Below the pieces are notes generated by a model, which was given only the letters and a program-made list of their open reading frames with translations, had not been told where the DNA came from and searched no databases. From Stenotrophomonas acidaminiphila (GTDB lineage Bacteria > Pseudomonadota > Gammaproteobacteria > Xanthomonadales > Xanthomonadaceae), in the NCBI RefSeq assembly GCF_001431595.1, contig NZ_LDJO01000005.1, positions 17,125 to 81,124 on the forward strand: a stretch of DNA of 64,000 bases, in the 5' to 3' direction. Both the position numbers and the translations under genes were made by a program. Positions 18,643 to 28,266 of this stretch are shown piece by piece; position 1 is the first letter of the stretch, and every line of letters begins with the position of its first letter.

Positions 18643-19063
18643 GGGCCTCGCGCTGGCCCTCGCCGTCGTCGTGCTCGGCGGCTGCGCCACCAGCAAGGAA
18701 GAGCTGCTGACCCATAGCGACCGCACCATGATGGACGTCTGGCAGCAGGAAACGGGTGGCGGCGGCAGTGGCACCGGCCAGGTCGCCCGCCGGCAGTTGC
18801 TCGACGCGCGCCAGAGCCTGCGCCGGCCGCTGACCGACGCCAATGTGCAGGCCGCGCCCGCCGAGCAGATGCGCTACACGCGCACGGCGCAGAGCGAGGT
18901 CTATCGCCAGTTCCAGCGCCTGCCCAATCCCGATCTCGTCATGTACGTGTACCCGCACCTGGCGGGCACGGACCCCGTGCCGGTTCCGGGCTACACGACG
19001 GTCTTCCCGCTGTACCAGCGCGTGCAGTACGCCATGCCCGGTGAACGGCTGGAGGACTATTGA
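18623..19063 (+). CDS. TIGR03751-type conjugative lipoprotein (TraV/VirB7-like)
   Basis: 146 aa. The N-terminus MRSNSIKGLALALAVVVLGG is followed by Cys, so a lipobox (VLGGC, Cys about residue 21) is visible; the protein should be lipidated and sorted to the outer membrane. TraV/VirB7-type lipoproteins stabilise the core complex. ATG 18623 has AGGAG about 8 bases upstream, inside the previous gene. The stop overlaps the ATPase start (TGATG). Confidence 0.8.
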   Translation: MRSNSIKGLALALAVVVLGGCATSKEELLTHSDRTMMDVWQQETGGGGSGTGQVARRQLLDARQSLRRPLTDANVQAAPAEQMRYTRTAQSEVYRQFQRLPNPDLVMYVYPHLAGTDPVPVPGYTTVFPLYQRVQYAMPGERLEDY

Positions 19064-21930
19064 TGCGCTGGAAACTTCCCTGGCCGAAGCTGGCCGCATC
19101 CGGCACCGGCGACGAAGAGAAGCCGGACGGCTGGCAGCGCCACGTCGAGGCCTTGCGCCAGGCCGGCGTCCCCGAACCCGGTGCAGCGGTCCAGGGCCGC
19201 AGGCCGGCGACGGTAGCCGACGAGCAGGCGCTGTACGACGTCGCACCGTCGTTCGCGGAACTGCTGCCTTGGGTGGAGTTCCTGCCGCAGTCGAAGTCCA
19301 TGCTGCTGGAGGATGGGCAGTCGGTCGCTGCCTTCTACGAGCTGGTGCCGCTGGGCACCGAGGGCCGGGAACCCGGCTGGCTCGCGCATGCCCGCGACGC
19401 CTTGGAGAACGCGCTCCAGGACTCATTCGATGAGCTGGACGAAAACCCCTGGGTGCTCCAGCTCTACGCCCAGGACGAGCCCAGCTTCGACCAGTACATG
19501 CAGACCCTGCGCGACTACGTGCAGCCGCGCGCCCGCGATACCGCGTTCACCGAGTTCTACCTGCGCTTCTTCGGCCACCACCTGCGCGCGGTCGCCAAGC
19601 CGGGCGGCCTGTTCGAGGACACGGTGGTCACGCGGCTGCGCTGGCGCGGCCAGACGCGGCGGGTGCGCATGGTGATCTATCGCCGTGCCACCGGGCAGGC
19701 AAGCCGCCGCGGCCAGACGCCCGAGCAGATGCTGAACATCGTTTGCGACCGCCTGTGCGGCGGCCTGGCGAACGCCGGCATCCAGGCACGGCGCATGGTC
19801 GCAGCCGACGTCCACGACTGGCTGCTGCGCTGGTTCAATCCGCGCCCCGCGATGCTCGGGCCGAGTGCAGAGGACCGGGAGCGCTTCTACGCGCTGGCGC
19901 GCTACCCCGACGAGGCCGAGGACGGCGAAATCGAGCTGGCGAGCGGGCGGGATTTCAGCCAACGCCTGTTCTTCGGCCAGCCGCGCTCCGACGTGGCGCA
20001 CGGCACCTGGTACTTCGACGGCATGCCGCACCGGGTTCTGATCACCGACCGTTTGCGCATGCCGCCTGGCACCGGACACCTGACCGGTGAGACCCGCAAA
20101 GGCGATGCCATCAACACGCTGTTCGACCAGATGCCAGAAGACACCTTGATGTGTCTTACCATGGTCGCCACGCCGCAGGATGTGCTGGAAGCGGATCTCA
20201 ACCACCTGGCGAAGAAGGCCGTGGGCGAGACGCTGGCGTCGGAACAGACGCTCAAGGACGTGCAGGAAGCTCGCTCGCTGATCGGCAGCGCGCACAAGCT
20301 CTACCGCGGGACGCTGGCGTTCTACTTGCGGGGGCGTGACGAAGCCGAGCTAGACCGGCGCGGCCTGGACCTGGCGAACGTGATGCTCAACGCCGGCTTG
20401 CAGCCGGTGCGCGAGGACGACGAGGTGGCGCCGCTCAACAGCTACCTGCGCTGGCTGCCGTGCTGCTACAACCCCGGCCAGGACCGGCGCAAGTGGTACA
20501 CCCAACTGATGTTTGCCCAGCACGCGGCGAACCTGGCGCCGGTGTGGGGCCGTGCCCAGGGCACGGGGCACCCCGGCATCACGATGTTCAATCGCGGTGG
20601 CGGGCCGATCACCTTCGACCCGCTCAACCGCCTGGACCGGCAGATGAACGCCCATCTGTTCCTGTTCGGCCCTACCGGCTCGGGCAAGTCAGCGACCCTC
20701 AACAACCTCTTGAACCAGGTCACGGCCATCTACCGGCCGCGGCTGTTCATCGTGGAGGCCGGGAACTCCTTCGGCCTGTTCGCAGACTTCGCCCGGCGCC
20801 TGGGCCTGACCGTGAACCGCGTCAAGCTGGCTCCTGGCTCGGGCATCAGCCTCGCGCCATTCGCCGATGCGCGCCGGCTGATCGAAACGCCGAGCGACGT
20901 GCAGACCCTCGATGCCGATGCGCTGGACGAGGACCTGCCGCCGGATGCTTCGGCCATGGAGGCGGACGAGCAGCGCGACGTGCTCGGCGAACTGGAGATC
21001 ACGGCACGGCTGATGATCACCGGAGGCGAGGACAAGGAAGAAGCCCGGATGACGCGCGCAGACCGCTCGCTGATCCGCCAGTGCATCCTCGACGCCGCCG
21101 AGCACTGCGTGGCCGAGAAGCGCACGGTGCTCACGCGCGACGTGCGCAACGCGCTGCGCGCTCGGGGCCAGGACCCGACGCTACCCGAGATGCGCCGCGT
21201 GCGGCTGATGGAGATGGCGGACGCGATGGACATGTTCTGCCAAGGCACCGACGGCGAGATGTTCGACCGCGATGGCTCTCCGTGGCCCGAGGCAGACATC
21301 ACCCTGGTCGATCTGGCGACCTACGCGCGGGAGGGCTACAACGCGCAGCTCTCCATCGCATACATCAGCCTGATCAGCACGGTGAACAACATCGCCGAAC
21401 GAGACCAGTACCTGGGCCGGCCTATCGTCAACGTCACAGACGAAGGACACATCATCACCAAAAATCCATTGCTTGCGCCCTACGTGGTCAAGATCACAAA
21501 AATGTGGCGCAAGCTCGGGGCCTGGTACTGGCTGGCTACACAAAATATCGACGATCTGCCGCGCGCTGCAGAGCCCATGCTCAACATGATCGAGTGGTGG
21601 ATCTGTCTCAGCATGCCCCCCGATGAGGTCGAGAAGATCGCGCGGTTCCGCGAACTTTCGCCCGCGCAGAAGGCGCTGATGCTGTCGGCACGCAAAGAAG
21701 CGGGGAAATTCACCGAGGGCGTCATCCTCTCCAAGAGCATGGAAGTGCTGTTCCGCGCCGTGCCGCCGAGCCTGTACCTCGCGCTCGCGCAGACCGAACC
21801 CGAAGAGAAGGCCGAGCGATACCAGCTCATGCAGCAGTACGGCTGCACCGAACTCGAAGCCGCCTTCCGGGTCGCCGAGAGGATCGACCAAGCGCGCGGC
21901 ATCGAGTCGCCGGCCTTGGAACTGTCGTAA
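19063..21930 (+). CDS. traC: Conjugative transfer ATPase TraC (PFL_4706 family)
   Basis: 955 aa. Walker A is FGPTGSGKSAT (residues about 535-545), and a Walker B-like ITLVDLATY lies near 745. The protein is the VirB4/TraC-type cytoplasmic ATPase that powers pilus assembly and substrate export in type IV secretion. The N-terminal third corresponds to the TraC/VirB4 N-domain. ATG 19063 is chosen; a TTG one codon earlier overlaps the lipoprotein. It is the largest gene of the block and its best family marker. Confidence 0.92.
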   Translation: MRWKLPWPKLAASGTGDEEKPDGWQRHVEALRQAGVPEPGAAVQGRRPATVADEQALYDVAPSFAELLPWVEFLPQSKSMLLEDGQSVAAFYELVPLGTEGREPGWLAHARDALENALQDSFDELDENPWVLQLYAQDEPSFDQYMQTLRDYVQPRARDTAFTEFYLRFFGHHLRAVAKPGGLFEDTVVTRLRWRGQTRRVRMVIYRRATGQASRRGQTPEQMLNIVCDRLCGGLANAGIQARRMVAADVHDWLLRWFNPRPAMLGPSAEDRERFYALARYPDEAEDGEIELASGRDFSQRLFFGQPRSDVAHGTWYFDGMPHRVLITDRLRMPPGTGHLTGETRKGDAINTLFDQMPEDTLMCLTMVATPQDVLEADLNHLAKKAVGETLASEQTLKDVQEARSLIGSAHKLYRGTLAFYLRGRDEAELDRRGLDLANVMLNAGLQPVREDDEVAPLNSYLRWLPCCYNPGQDRRKWYTQLMFAQHAANLAPVWGRAQGTGHPGITMFNRGGGPITFDPLNRLDRQMNAHLFLFGPTGSGKSATLNNLLNQVTAIYRPRLFIVEAGNSFGLFADFARRLGLTVNRVKLAPGSGISLAPFADARRLIETPSDVQTLDADALDEDLPPDASAMEADEQRDVLGELEITARLMITGGEDKEEARMTRADRSLIRQCILDAAEHCVAEKRTVLTRDVRNALRARGQDPTLPEMRRVRLMEMADAMDMFCQGTDGEMFDRDGSPWPEADITLVDLATYAREGYNAQLSIAYISLISTVNNIAERDQYLGRPIVNVTDEGHIITKNPLLAPYVVKITKMWRKLGAWYWLATQNIDDLPRAAEPMLNMIEWWICLSMPPDEVEKIARFRELSPAQKALMLSARKEAGKFTEGVILSKSMEVLFRAVPPSLYLALAQTEPEEKAERYQLMQQYGCTELEAAFRVAERIDQARGIESPALELS

Positions 21931-21943
21931 GCCGGAGAGTGCC

Positions 21944-22729
21944 ATGGAGCAGAAACGTCCTTCCATCCCGATGCAGGTCCAAGCGTTCCGTCGCCGCCAC
22001 GTGCGGCCCCGCTGGCCTTGGGCCTTGGCCGCTGCACTGGTCGCGCTGCTGCTGATCTGGGGCGTGTCCCGGTCGCCCGACGAATCCTCGCCGCAGCCGT
22101 CCACGCCGGTCAGCACGGCCCAGGTCGCCGGGCCGCCCTGGCAGATGGGCAACGCCGAAGGCCGCTTCACGCTGACGCTTTATGCCGACCTGGAATGTCC
22201 GTTCTGCCGGGAGTACTTCCCGCAGCTCAAGCGCTGGGTCGGCAACAACACCGACGTGGCACTGCAATGGCACCACCAGCCGCTGGCCGCGCACGAGCCC
22301 GCCGCGTCGGCCGAGGCGCGCCTGGTCGAGTGCGCCGCCGAAGCGGGCGGACATGCCGCGTTCTGGCAAGCCGTCGAGTGGGTCTATGCCCACACGCGCA
22401 GCGATGGCCAGGGCCTGCCCGATGGCCTGCGCTACCCCGAATCGACGCCGGCCGTCGAGCAGTGCCTGGCGAGCGAGCGGGCCGATGCGCTCATCCGCGC
22501 CCAGGCCGCGGAAGCCACCAAGAGCGGCGTGAACGCCACGCCGTCGCTGCGGCTGCTCGATCGCCAGACGGGTCAGGCCATCCTGCTGCAGGGGCCGATC
22601 GAGGGCGATGCCTTGCTCTCGGCCATGGACATGCTGGCAGCCGAGGACCCGACCAGTGACGTGGCGGCCTCGCCCGCCACCCCCACATCCGAAATGCCTG
22701 CCGACGCTGTCGGCGACATGCCCAGGTAG
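21944..22729 (+). CDS. DsbA/thioredoxin-like disulfide protein of the ICE
   Basis: 261 aa. An N-terminal anchor (about 25-41) precedes a thioredoxin-fold domain with CPFC at 85-88 and a cis-proline phrase NATPSLRL near 195. This is the DsbA/DsbC-type active site that oxidises or isomerises cysteines in the periplasm. Several neighbouring Tra proteins (TIGR03755, TIGR03756) are rich in cysteine, which makes them likely clients. The last 35 residues are a low-complexity tail. Confidence 0.85.
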   Translation: MEQKRPSIPMQVQAFRRRHVRPRWPWALAAALVALLLIWGVSRSPDESSPQPSTPVSTAQVAGPPWQMGNAEGRFTLTLYADLECPFCREYFPQLKRWVGNNTDVALQWHHQPLAAHEPAASAEARLVECAAEAGGHAAFWQAVEWVYAHTRSDGQGLPDGLRYPESTPAVEQCLASERADALIRAQAAEATKSGVNATPSLRLLDRQTGQAILLQGPIEGDALLSAMDMLAAEDPTSDVAASPATPTSEMPADAVGDMPR

Positions 22730-22800
22730 CCCTCGGTCTTGGAGGCTACGGCGCGGCTTGCCACGCTGACCGCGACCCGTTCGCTTCGCATCCTGGCTGC

Positions 22801-22912
22801 GGACAATCACCGCTGCGCGGTGGTGGATGCACCTTGTTCCGCTATTTCCATCCCCAGGAGGGCTTGCCCTCCCAGGGGGGGCGCCCTCCGTTCACATTCT
22901 GGAGGTTTGCCC
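22801..22912 (+). ncRNA. Candidate radC-type structured leader RNA upstream of radC
   Basis: The 183-bp gap before radC has strong nested hairpins. CACCGC/GCGGTG closes a 3-base loop at 22808-22822, inside an outer GGACAA/TTGTTCC pairing (22801-22840, one bulge). GGAGGGC pairs perfectly with GCCCTCC around a TT loop (22857-22872). A second GCCCTCC copy (22883-22889) could compete, and it could also pair with the radC ribosome site GGAGG at 22901-22905. Rfam describes a radC RNA motif found in leaders of radC and antirestriction genes. I think this is a member, but I cannot run the covariance model. Confidence 0.5.
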
Positions 22913-23407
22913 ATGTCTCTCGTCGCCAATGACTCCTGCGTGGAGCCACGTTTTGCACCAGCGTCCCAATCCGATGACTGGATCATCCGGCAAGCCATCG
23001 CGCTGCTGGAGCAGCGTGTCTTCAAGAAGGGGCCATCCCTCGAACGGCCCGCCGCCGTCAAGGACTACTTGAACCTGAAGCTGGCAGCCGAGCCCAACGA
23101 AGTCTTCGCCATCGTGTTCCTCAACAGCATGCACGAAGTGCTGGCCTACGAACCGATGTTCAAGGGCACGGTCCATTCGACCACGGTGCATGCGCGCCCG
23201 ATCCTGCAGCGCGCCTTGGAACTGAACGCCGCCGCGGTCATTCTTTCGCACCAACACCCTTCGGGCTGCACGGAGCCGTCAAGCGCGGACCGCGCGTTGA
23301 CCCAAACGCTGAGGGCTGCGTTGTCGCTGATCGACGTGAGGGTGCTGGATCACCTCATCGTCGGCCAAGGCACGCCGTACTCGTTCGCGGAATCCGGCCT
23401 GCTGTAG
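22913..23407 (+). CDS. radC: RadC-family JAB/MPN metalloprotease-like protein
   Basis: 164 aa. The JAB1/MPN zinc motif is present as SHQHPSG (112-118) with the distal Asp in SSADRA (D126), plus NSMHEVLAYE upstream. RadC-like proteins of this size are common in ICEs and plasmids; they are not proven repair proteins and their substrate is unknown. GGAGG lies 7 bases before the ATG, and a structured leader precedes it. A rho-independent terminator follows, so it is the last gene of its transcription unit. Confidence 0.85.
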   Translation: MSLVANDSCVEPRFAPASQSDDWIIRQAIALLEQRVFKKGPSLERPAAVKDYLNLKLAAEPNEVFAIVFLNSMHEVLAYEPMFKGTVHSTTVHARPILQRALELNAAAVILSHQHPSGCTEPSSADRALTQTLRAALSLIDVRVLDHLIVGQGTPYSFAESGLL

Positions 23408-23432
23408 CAACGGCATCGGCTCCTTGATCCAC

Positions 23433-23457
23433 GCGGAGGCTTCGGCCTCCGCTTTTT
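23433..23457 (+). terminator. Rho-independent terminator after radC
   Basis: GCGGAGGC (23433-23440), a TTCG tetraloop and GCCTCCGC (23445-23452) form a perfect 8-bp stem followed by five T. It separates radC from the TIGR03757 gene group. Confidence 0.9.
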
Positions 23458-23569
23458 CATGGGCGCGAGACAAGCAGGTATGCGGGCGGTGCGCGATGCG
23501 CATTGTTTGTTGGGGCCGCATCGGCTTCGCGTTTGACTACTGCTCTGATCAACTTCAAGGGCGCGCGAC

Positions 23570-24016
23570 ATGCCAGCATCTCTTTCCAGGTTCGCGTCAG
23601 GCTGGCGAACTCTCGGCCTGGCCGTTGCGCTGCCGGCCGCGCTGGCCGTTTTCAGCCCGGCCGCCTTCGCCGCAGACGTGGTGGTCGTCACCGACAGCCG
23701 CCACCCGTTCAAGACCATGGGTGGCGAGCGGCTGATCGAGCTGGACGAGCCCCACCGGATTGAAGCGGAGCTTTCAGCGGAGCTGCCCAACGACCCCGAG
23801 CAGGCGACGGCCATCGTCAAGCGCCGGCTGTCCAGCGGCGGCACCGACCTCCAGCGCCGCCTCGCTTCCGCGTACCAGGGCGTCACAGACGCTTGGAGCC
23901 TGGGCATCACCAGCCTCCCGGCCGTCGTGGTGGACCAGCGCTACGTGGTCTATGGCGAGCCGGACGTGGCCCGCGCCGTCGCGCGCATCGAACAGCACCG
24001 GAGGCCTCAGCCATGA
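23570..24016 (+). CDS. TIGR03757-type ICE protein (periplasmic)
   Basis: 148 aa with a signal peptide (about 1-34, ending AAFAADV). The soluble part has a basic, alanine-rich body and the phrase VVVDQRYVVYGEPDVARAV, typical of the DUF1525/TIGR03757 family next to the TraU-like gene. Some thioredoxin-like features are described for this family; no CxxC is visible here. Overlaps the next ATG by four bases. Confidence 0.75.
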   Translation: MPASLSRFASGWRTLGLAVALPAALAVFSPAAFAADVVVVTDSRHPFKTMGGERLIELDEPHRIEAELSAELPNDPEQATAIVKRRLSSGGTDLQRRLASAYQGVTDAWSLGITSLPAVVVDQRYVVYGEPDVARAVARIEQHRRPQP

Positions 24017-24960
24017 TCCGAGCATTCGACCTGATGCGCCGCCTGCGCGCTGGCGTGGCGTCCGTGCTGCTGCTCAGTGCCACCGGCAGCTACGCCCTCA
24101 ACACCGCCACCATCGTCGGCTCGGTGGCGTCGCCCGACTGCCTCGAATACCGCGTCGTCGGCATCTGCTACTGGCTCTACTGCACCTGGACCGGCTGCAC
24201 GGTGCGCACATCCATCAAGGTGCGCCACTACATCCCCGATGCGGTGGTGTCGTCGTACTCGAACACCGGCGAAAACCCCTGGGTCGAAGTCCGGGCGATG
24301 AGCACGCCCAACCCGTCTGCCCAGGCGGGCGGCGACGGGACGACGAACGAGGACCACGAAAACAACCTCGCCAAGTTCAAGAACGCCGACGTGATCGGCC
24401 ACCCTGGTGTCGAGGTGTTCAACCAGTTTGTCTCATCGTCGGGCTACTTCTGCGAGGGCGCGGGTACGGCGTTCATGCCGTACTTGCTCAGCACCTTGGA
24501 CACGCTGGCCTGGCGCTACAACGTGCCCGAGATGGCCTACCCGGAAGCGCTGATTCCGGGGCTGCGCGAGGTCGGCGCACGTACCACGATGAACCTCTGG
24601 GGCAATGTGTATCCGCGTGGCGGCTTCCTGCACCAGACCGACGACCACAAGGCCGGTGCAGTCGTCGCCCAGCGTGCGGGTGATGTCGTCACGCGCCGCG
24701 GGCAGATCCACGTCTATCAGCCGCTGCTCGCCAACTCGCGGCCCGGCTACTGGCCGGCCGGCGCGCTGATGGAAGGCGATGCCTCGACAGGCAAGTGGCA
24801 GGAACTCACGCCCGTCCTGTCTTCCTCCTGCACGGTCTTCCCACGCAGCGGCTTCCTGACACAGGCCCAACAAGGCGACTACGCCTGGGCGTTGTGGCGG
24901 CCCTATGCGTGCTGCGAACGCCGCGGCCAGGTGTTCCTCGGCAGCGTCGATTTCTATTGA
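24013..24960 (+). CDS. TIGR03756-type protein (TraU-like)
   Basis: 315 aa with a signal peptide (cut near ATGSYALN, about 29). The mature protein is cysteine-rich (CLEYRVVGICYWLYCTWTGC near 46-66, and CC near the end), as in TraU, which stabilises the pilus in F-type systems. The position after TIGR03757 supports TIGR03756. The cysteines make it a likely client of the DsbA-like protein encoded upstream. Confidence 0.8.
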   Translation: MIRAFDLMRRLRAGVASVLLLSATGSYALNTATIVGSVASPDCLEYRVVGICYWLYCTWTGCTVRTSIKVRHYIPDAVVSSYSNTGENPWVEVRAMSTPNPSAQAGGDGTTNEDHENNLAKFKNADVIGHPGVEVFNQFVSSSGYFCEGAGTAFMPYLLSTLDTLAWRYNVPEMAYPEALIPGLREVGARTTMNLWGNVYPRGGFLHQTDDHKAGAVVAQRAGDVVTRRGQIHVYQPLLANSRPGYWPAGALMEGDASTGKWQELTPVLSSSCTVFPRSGFLTQAQQGDYAWALWRPYACCERRGQVFLGSVDFY

Positions 24961-24970
24961 GGGTACGGCA

Positions 24971-26365
24971 ATGAAACGTCCAGAACTGATGAACCTCCCC
25001 GCCCAAGCTCGTCGTCTGCTGCGTCCGACAGCGCTGGCCGGGGCGCTCACCTTGGGCTGCGGCCTCGCATGGGCGCAGGCTGGATTCCAGACCAGCGGCC
25101 CCATCCTCGGCGACGAGGTGATGTATTCGATCGGCGGCGGCAGCGCGGTGTCGATGGGGCGTGCGGCCGGCATGCGCTCGATCGGTGTCGGCGTTGGCTG
25201 GAACAGCAACCTGATCTGCGGCGACATGAGCATCCAGACGACGTTGCGCAACCAGCTCAACGGCATCACCAACGGCTTTCAGCAGATCATGAGCAACGTG
25301 ATCCAGAGCGCCACAAGCGCCGTGGCGTCGCTTCCCGCACTGATCATCCAGCGGGCCGATCCCGGCCTCTACAACCTGCTCACCAATGGCGTGCTGCAGG
25401 CACGGCTGGACTTCGACCGCTCCAAGCTGGCGTGCCGCGCCATGGCCGAGAAGATGGCCGACATGGCAGGTGGCCAGTTGGGCTGGAGCCAGATGGCTGA
25501 GGGCATGGCGCTGCGCGACGCGGTGTCGAGCACTGACGCCGTGTCGGCGATCGAACAGGCCGAGACGCGGCGCGGCAACGACGGCGTGCCCTGGGTGGGC
25601 GGCAGCAATGCCGGCGGCGCGGGCCAGCGTGCGATCCGGGTGGTCGGTGACGTGACCCGCGCCGGCTACAACCTTGTCAACGGCCGCGGCGTGACGGACA
25701 CGTCGTCCATCGCGCCAGCCAGTTGCGCAAGCCTGTCCTGCCAGACCTGGACGTCGCCCCAGCAAGCGGTTGAATGGGCGACGCGGGTGCTCGGGGAACA
25801 GGAGCAGCGCACCTGCGATTCCTGCACAAAGACCGAGACGGTGCCCGGGGTCGGGCTGACGCCGCTGATCCAGGAGGAATACGAGACGAAGCTGGAAGCC
25901 CTTCAGGAGCTGATCTCGGGGACGCGCAACACCACGTTCGAGAACCTGCGCGCGGCCGGCAGCGCGTCGCTGCCCATCACGCGCGGCGTCATCGAGGCGC
26001 TGCGCGACGAACCGGATCAGGACCTGCTGGCACGCCGCCTGGCGTCGGAGGTCGCACTGTCGTCCGTCTTGGAGAAGGCATTGCTGCTCCAGCGGACCCT
26101 GTTGACCGGGAAGAAGGAACCCAACGTGGCGGCGAACCAGTTGGCGGTCGATGCGGTGAACCACGAGAGCGACACGCTCGACCAGGAGATCCGCAACCTC
26201 AAGACCGAACTGGAGTTGCGGCGCGAGTTGGCGAACAACTCGCCGATGGCCATCATCCAGCGCCACGGCACGCGTGCGGCGGGCTCGCGCGGCATCTACG
26301 AGGGCGATCCGGTTCCCGACCGCCTCGACCGGCTCCAGAGGGGCAATCCGGGAGGCAACCCATGA
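24971..26365 (+). CDS. TIGR03755-type protein (TraH-like)
   Basis: 464 aa. A signal peptide ends near GLAWAQA (about 37). The mature protein has YSIGGGSAVSM early on, a central CASLSCQTW and CDSCTK cysteine group (about 255-285), and a long charged coiled-coil-like C-terminal third. Length and order match TIGR03755, counterpart of TraH-type assembly proteins. Start codon ATG 24971 lies 10 bp after the TraU-like stop. Confidence 0.78.
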   Translation: MKRPELMNLPAQARRLLRPTALAGALTLGCGLAWAQAGFQTSGPILGDEVMYSIGGGSAVSMGRAAGMRSIGVGVGWNSNLICGDMSIQTTLRNQLNGITNGFQQIMSNVIQSATSAVASLPALIIQRADPGLYNLLTNGVLQARLDFDRSKLACRAMAEKMADMAGGQLGWSQMAEGMALRDAVSSTDAVSAIEQAETRRGNDGVPWVGGSNAGGAGQRAIRVVGDVTRAGYNLVNGRGVTDTSSIAPASCASLSCQTWTSPQQAVEWATRVLGEQEQRTCDSCTKTETVPGVGLTPLIQEEYETKLEALQELISGTRNTTFENLRAAGSASLPITRGVIEALRDEPDQDLLARRLASEVALSSVLEKALLLQRTLLTGKKEPNVAANQLAVDAVNHESDTLDQEIRNLKTELELRRELANNSPMAIIQRHGTRAAGSRGIYEGDPVPDRLDRLQRGNPGGNP

Positions 26366-26721
26366 CCCCGGTGAGTTCCAGTTGGCTGCGGCCGCGCTGG
26401 CTGTTCAGCCGGCGCGCGGCGAAGACGCTGCTGTGGACGGCGGTACTCGTTGCCGCTGCCGTGGGCGCCAACATCGTCGGCATCTATCTCGTCGGCAGCG
26501 TGGCCGGCTGGGAGCAGTGGCTGGCGGCCGCGTCGGGCTACTTCCTGGTATGGCGGCTGTGCTTGTACGGCGCGACGGCCTGCGGATGGATGTGGATGCG
26601 CCGCCGGCTCCTGGCGCGCGAGGGCGACGACGCCCAGGCACGGCGCCGTCTGGTGCGCAGCGAGATCGCCGGCGGCGTCGCCATCGTGGCGCTGGAAATC
26701 AGCCTGCTGATGCAGGGCTGA
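26362..26721 (+). CDS. Small ICE membrane protein between TraH-like and TraG
   Basis: 119 aa with three hydrophobic segments (about 21-46, 52-72 and 101-117) separated by arginine-rich loops. It overlaps the previous stop by four bases (ATGA), so it is a real part of the operon. I do not recognise a named family beyond the conserved position just before the traG-type gene in this ICE family. An inner-membrane mating-apparatus role is inferred only from topology and place. Confidence 0.7.
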   Translation: MTPVSSSWLRPRWLFSRRAAKTLLWTAVLVAAAVGANIVGIYLVGSVAGWEQWLAAASGYFLVWRLCLYGATACGWMWMRRRLLAREGDDAQARRRLVRSEIAGGVAIVALEISLLMQG

Positions 26722-26736
26722 GGGGAGATTGGTGCC

Positions 26737-28260
26737 ATGACGCTTTTTACGACCGACTACCTGGAGTACTACCTGACCCTCGTGTCCTGGATCGTCAACA
26801 ACGGCATCTGGGCGGTGCTGGTGTCCAGCGGGGTATTCGCGCTGCCTTTCGTCGCCATCATCGTGCAGGAGTGGCTGAAGGCCCGCGCGGAAGGTGCCGA
26901 CGAGGGCAACAAAGGCGTGCTGAGTGCCGCCCGCATCGAGAACCGGGTGTTCGTCGCCATCGTGGTGGTAATGTTCGCCGGCATCCCGTTCATCGACGTG
27001 GACCTCAACACCATCCAGTACGACAGCTCGCGCTCGGCGCAATGCCAGGTCAGCGTACCGCAGCCCACGGATACCGGCTGGTCGCAGTCCTTCAGCACCA
27101 TCAACAACCAGTCGGCGAAGGTGCCGGTCTGGTGGGCCTTCATGCACGCGCTCTCGCGCGCGGTCACGAGCGCCTCGGTGGCTGCGATCCCGTGCGGTAC
27201 GGACCTGCGGCAGATGAGGATGGAGATCGACGCGACCCGCATTGACGACCCGGTACTCGCTCAGGAGGTCGCGGACTTCTCGCGGGATTGCTATGGGCCT
27301 GCGCGGGCCAAATTGTTCATGCAGCGCCCGGATCTCGATGAGCAGCAGATGCACGACGTGACCTGGATCGGCTCGCGCTTTTTCACGGACACGGGTGGCT
27401 ACTACGACAGCTACCGCTCCAGCACGGCGCGCGAGGCATGGCCCTACGACGACACCCGCGATGCAGGCCTCGCGCAGGTTGCCAATGGTGGCGGCTACCC
27501 GACCTGCAGGCAGTGGTGGTCAGAGGGCAGCAACGGCCTGCGGGCACGCCTGCTGGGTCAGGTGGACCCGAGCCTGCTCAACCGCCTGGCGGGCTGGGCT
27601 GGGTTCCTGAGCCGTGCCGAGGTGGACGATTCGGTGATCCGCGCCATCGCGTCACCCCGGCAGCAGAAACTGAACCAGGGCAGCGTCTATACGGACTACG
27701 GCGGCCAGATCGACAAGACCCTGCCGAACATCGTGACGCGCGCCACGGGCGACGTCGGGATGGCAGTCGGCGCGATTGCCGCGTTTCCCGCCATGGATGT
27801 CGTGCGCCAATCCCTGCCCATGGTGCTCGCCTTGCTGAAGATGGCACTGGTCATCTGCATCCCGCTGGTGCTGGTCGTGGGCACCTACGACCTGAAGACG
27901 GTCGTCACCGTCAGCGTCGTGCAATTCGCATTGTTTTTTACGGATTTCTGGTTCCAGCTCGCACGCTGGATCGATTCGACGATTCTGGACGCGCTTTATG
28001 GCTGGGGCTTCGGCTGGAACCGGCCGCACACCAACTTCGACCCGCTGGTGGGGCTGAACAACGCCTTCGGCGACATGCTACTGATGTTCATCACGGGGAC
28101 GATGTTCATCGTGCTACCTACCTTCTGGATCATGGCTTTGGCTTGGGCGGGCGTTCGCGCCGGTAACGTGCTGCAAGGCCTCGCTGGTGCCACCGGAGAT
28201 GCCAAGGCTGCCGGTGGGAAGGGAGGAAGTATCGCGATCAATGCAGTGTCGAAGAAGTGA
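26737..28260 (+). CDS. traG: TraG N-domain conjugal transfer membrane protein
   Basis: 507 aa. Transmembrane helices cluster at the N-terminus (about 15-50 and 69-86) and in the C-terminal half (about 370-470), with a large loop between. Phrases such as SAQCQVSVPQPTDTGW and the helical C-terminus match the TraG N-terminal (mating-pair stabilisation) family that closes this block in PFGI-1-type ICEs. This is the F-type TraG, not the VirD4/TraD coupling ATPase: no Walker motif is present. Confidence 0.82.
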   Translation: MTLFTTDYLEYYLTLVSWIVNNGIWAVLVSSGVFALPFVAIIVQEWLKARAEGADEGNKGVLSAARIENRVFVAIVVVMFAGIPFIDVDLNTIQYDSSRSAQCQVSVPQPTDTGWSQSFSTINNQSAKVPVWWAFMHALSRAVTSASVAAIPCGTDLRQMRMEIDATRIDDPVLAQEVADFSRDCYGPARAKLFMQRPDLDEQQMHDVTWIGSRFFTDTGGYYDSYRSSTAREAWPYDDTRDAGLAQVANGGGYPTCRQWWSEGSNGLRARLLGQVDPSLLNRLAGWAGFLSRAEVDDSVIRAIASPRQQKLNQGSVYTDYGGQIDKTLPNIVTRATGDVGMAVGAIAAFPAMDVVRQSLPMVLALLKMALVICIPLVLVVGTYDLKTVVTVSVVQFALFFTDFWFQLARWIDSTILDALYGWGFGWNRPHTNFDPLVGLNNAFGDMLLMFITGTMFIVLPTFWIMALAWAGVRAGNVLQGLAGATGDAKAAGGKGGSIAINAVSKK

Positions 28261-28266
28261 TCACTG

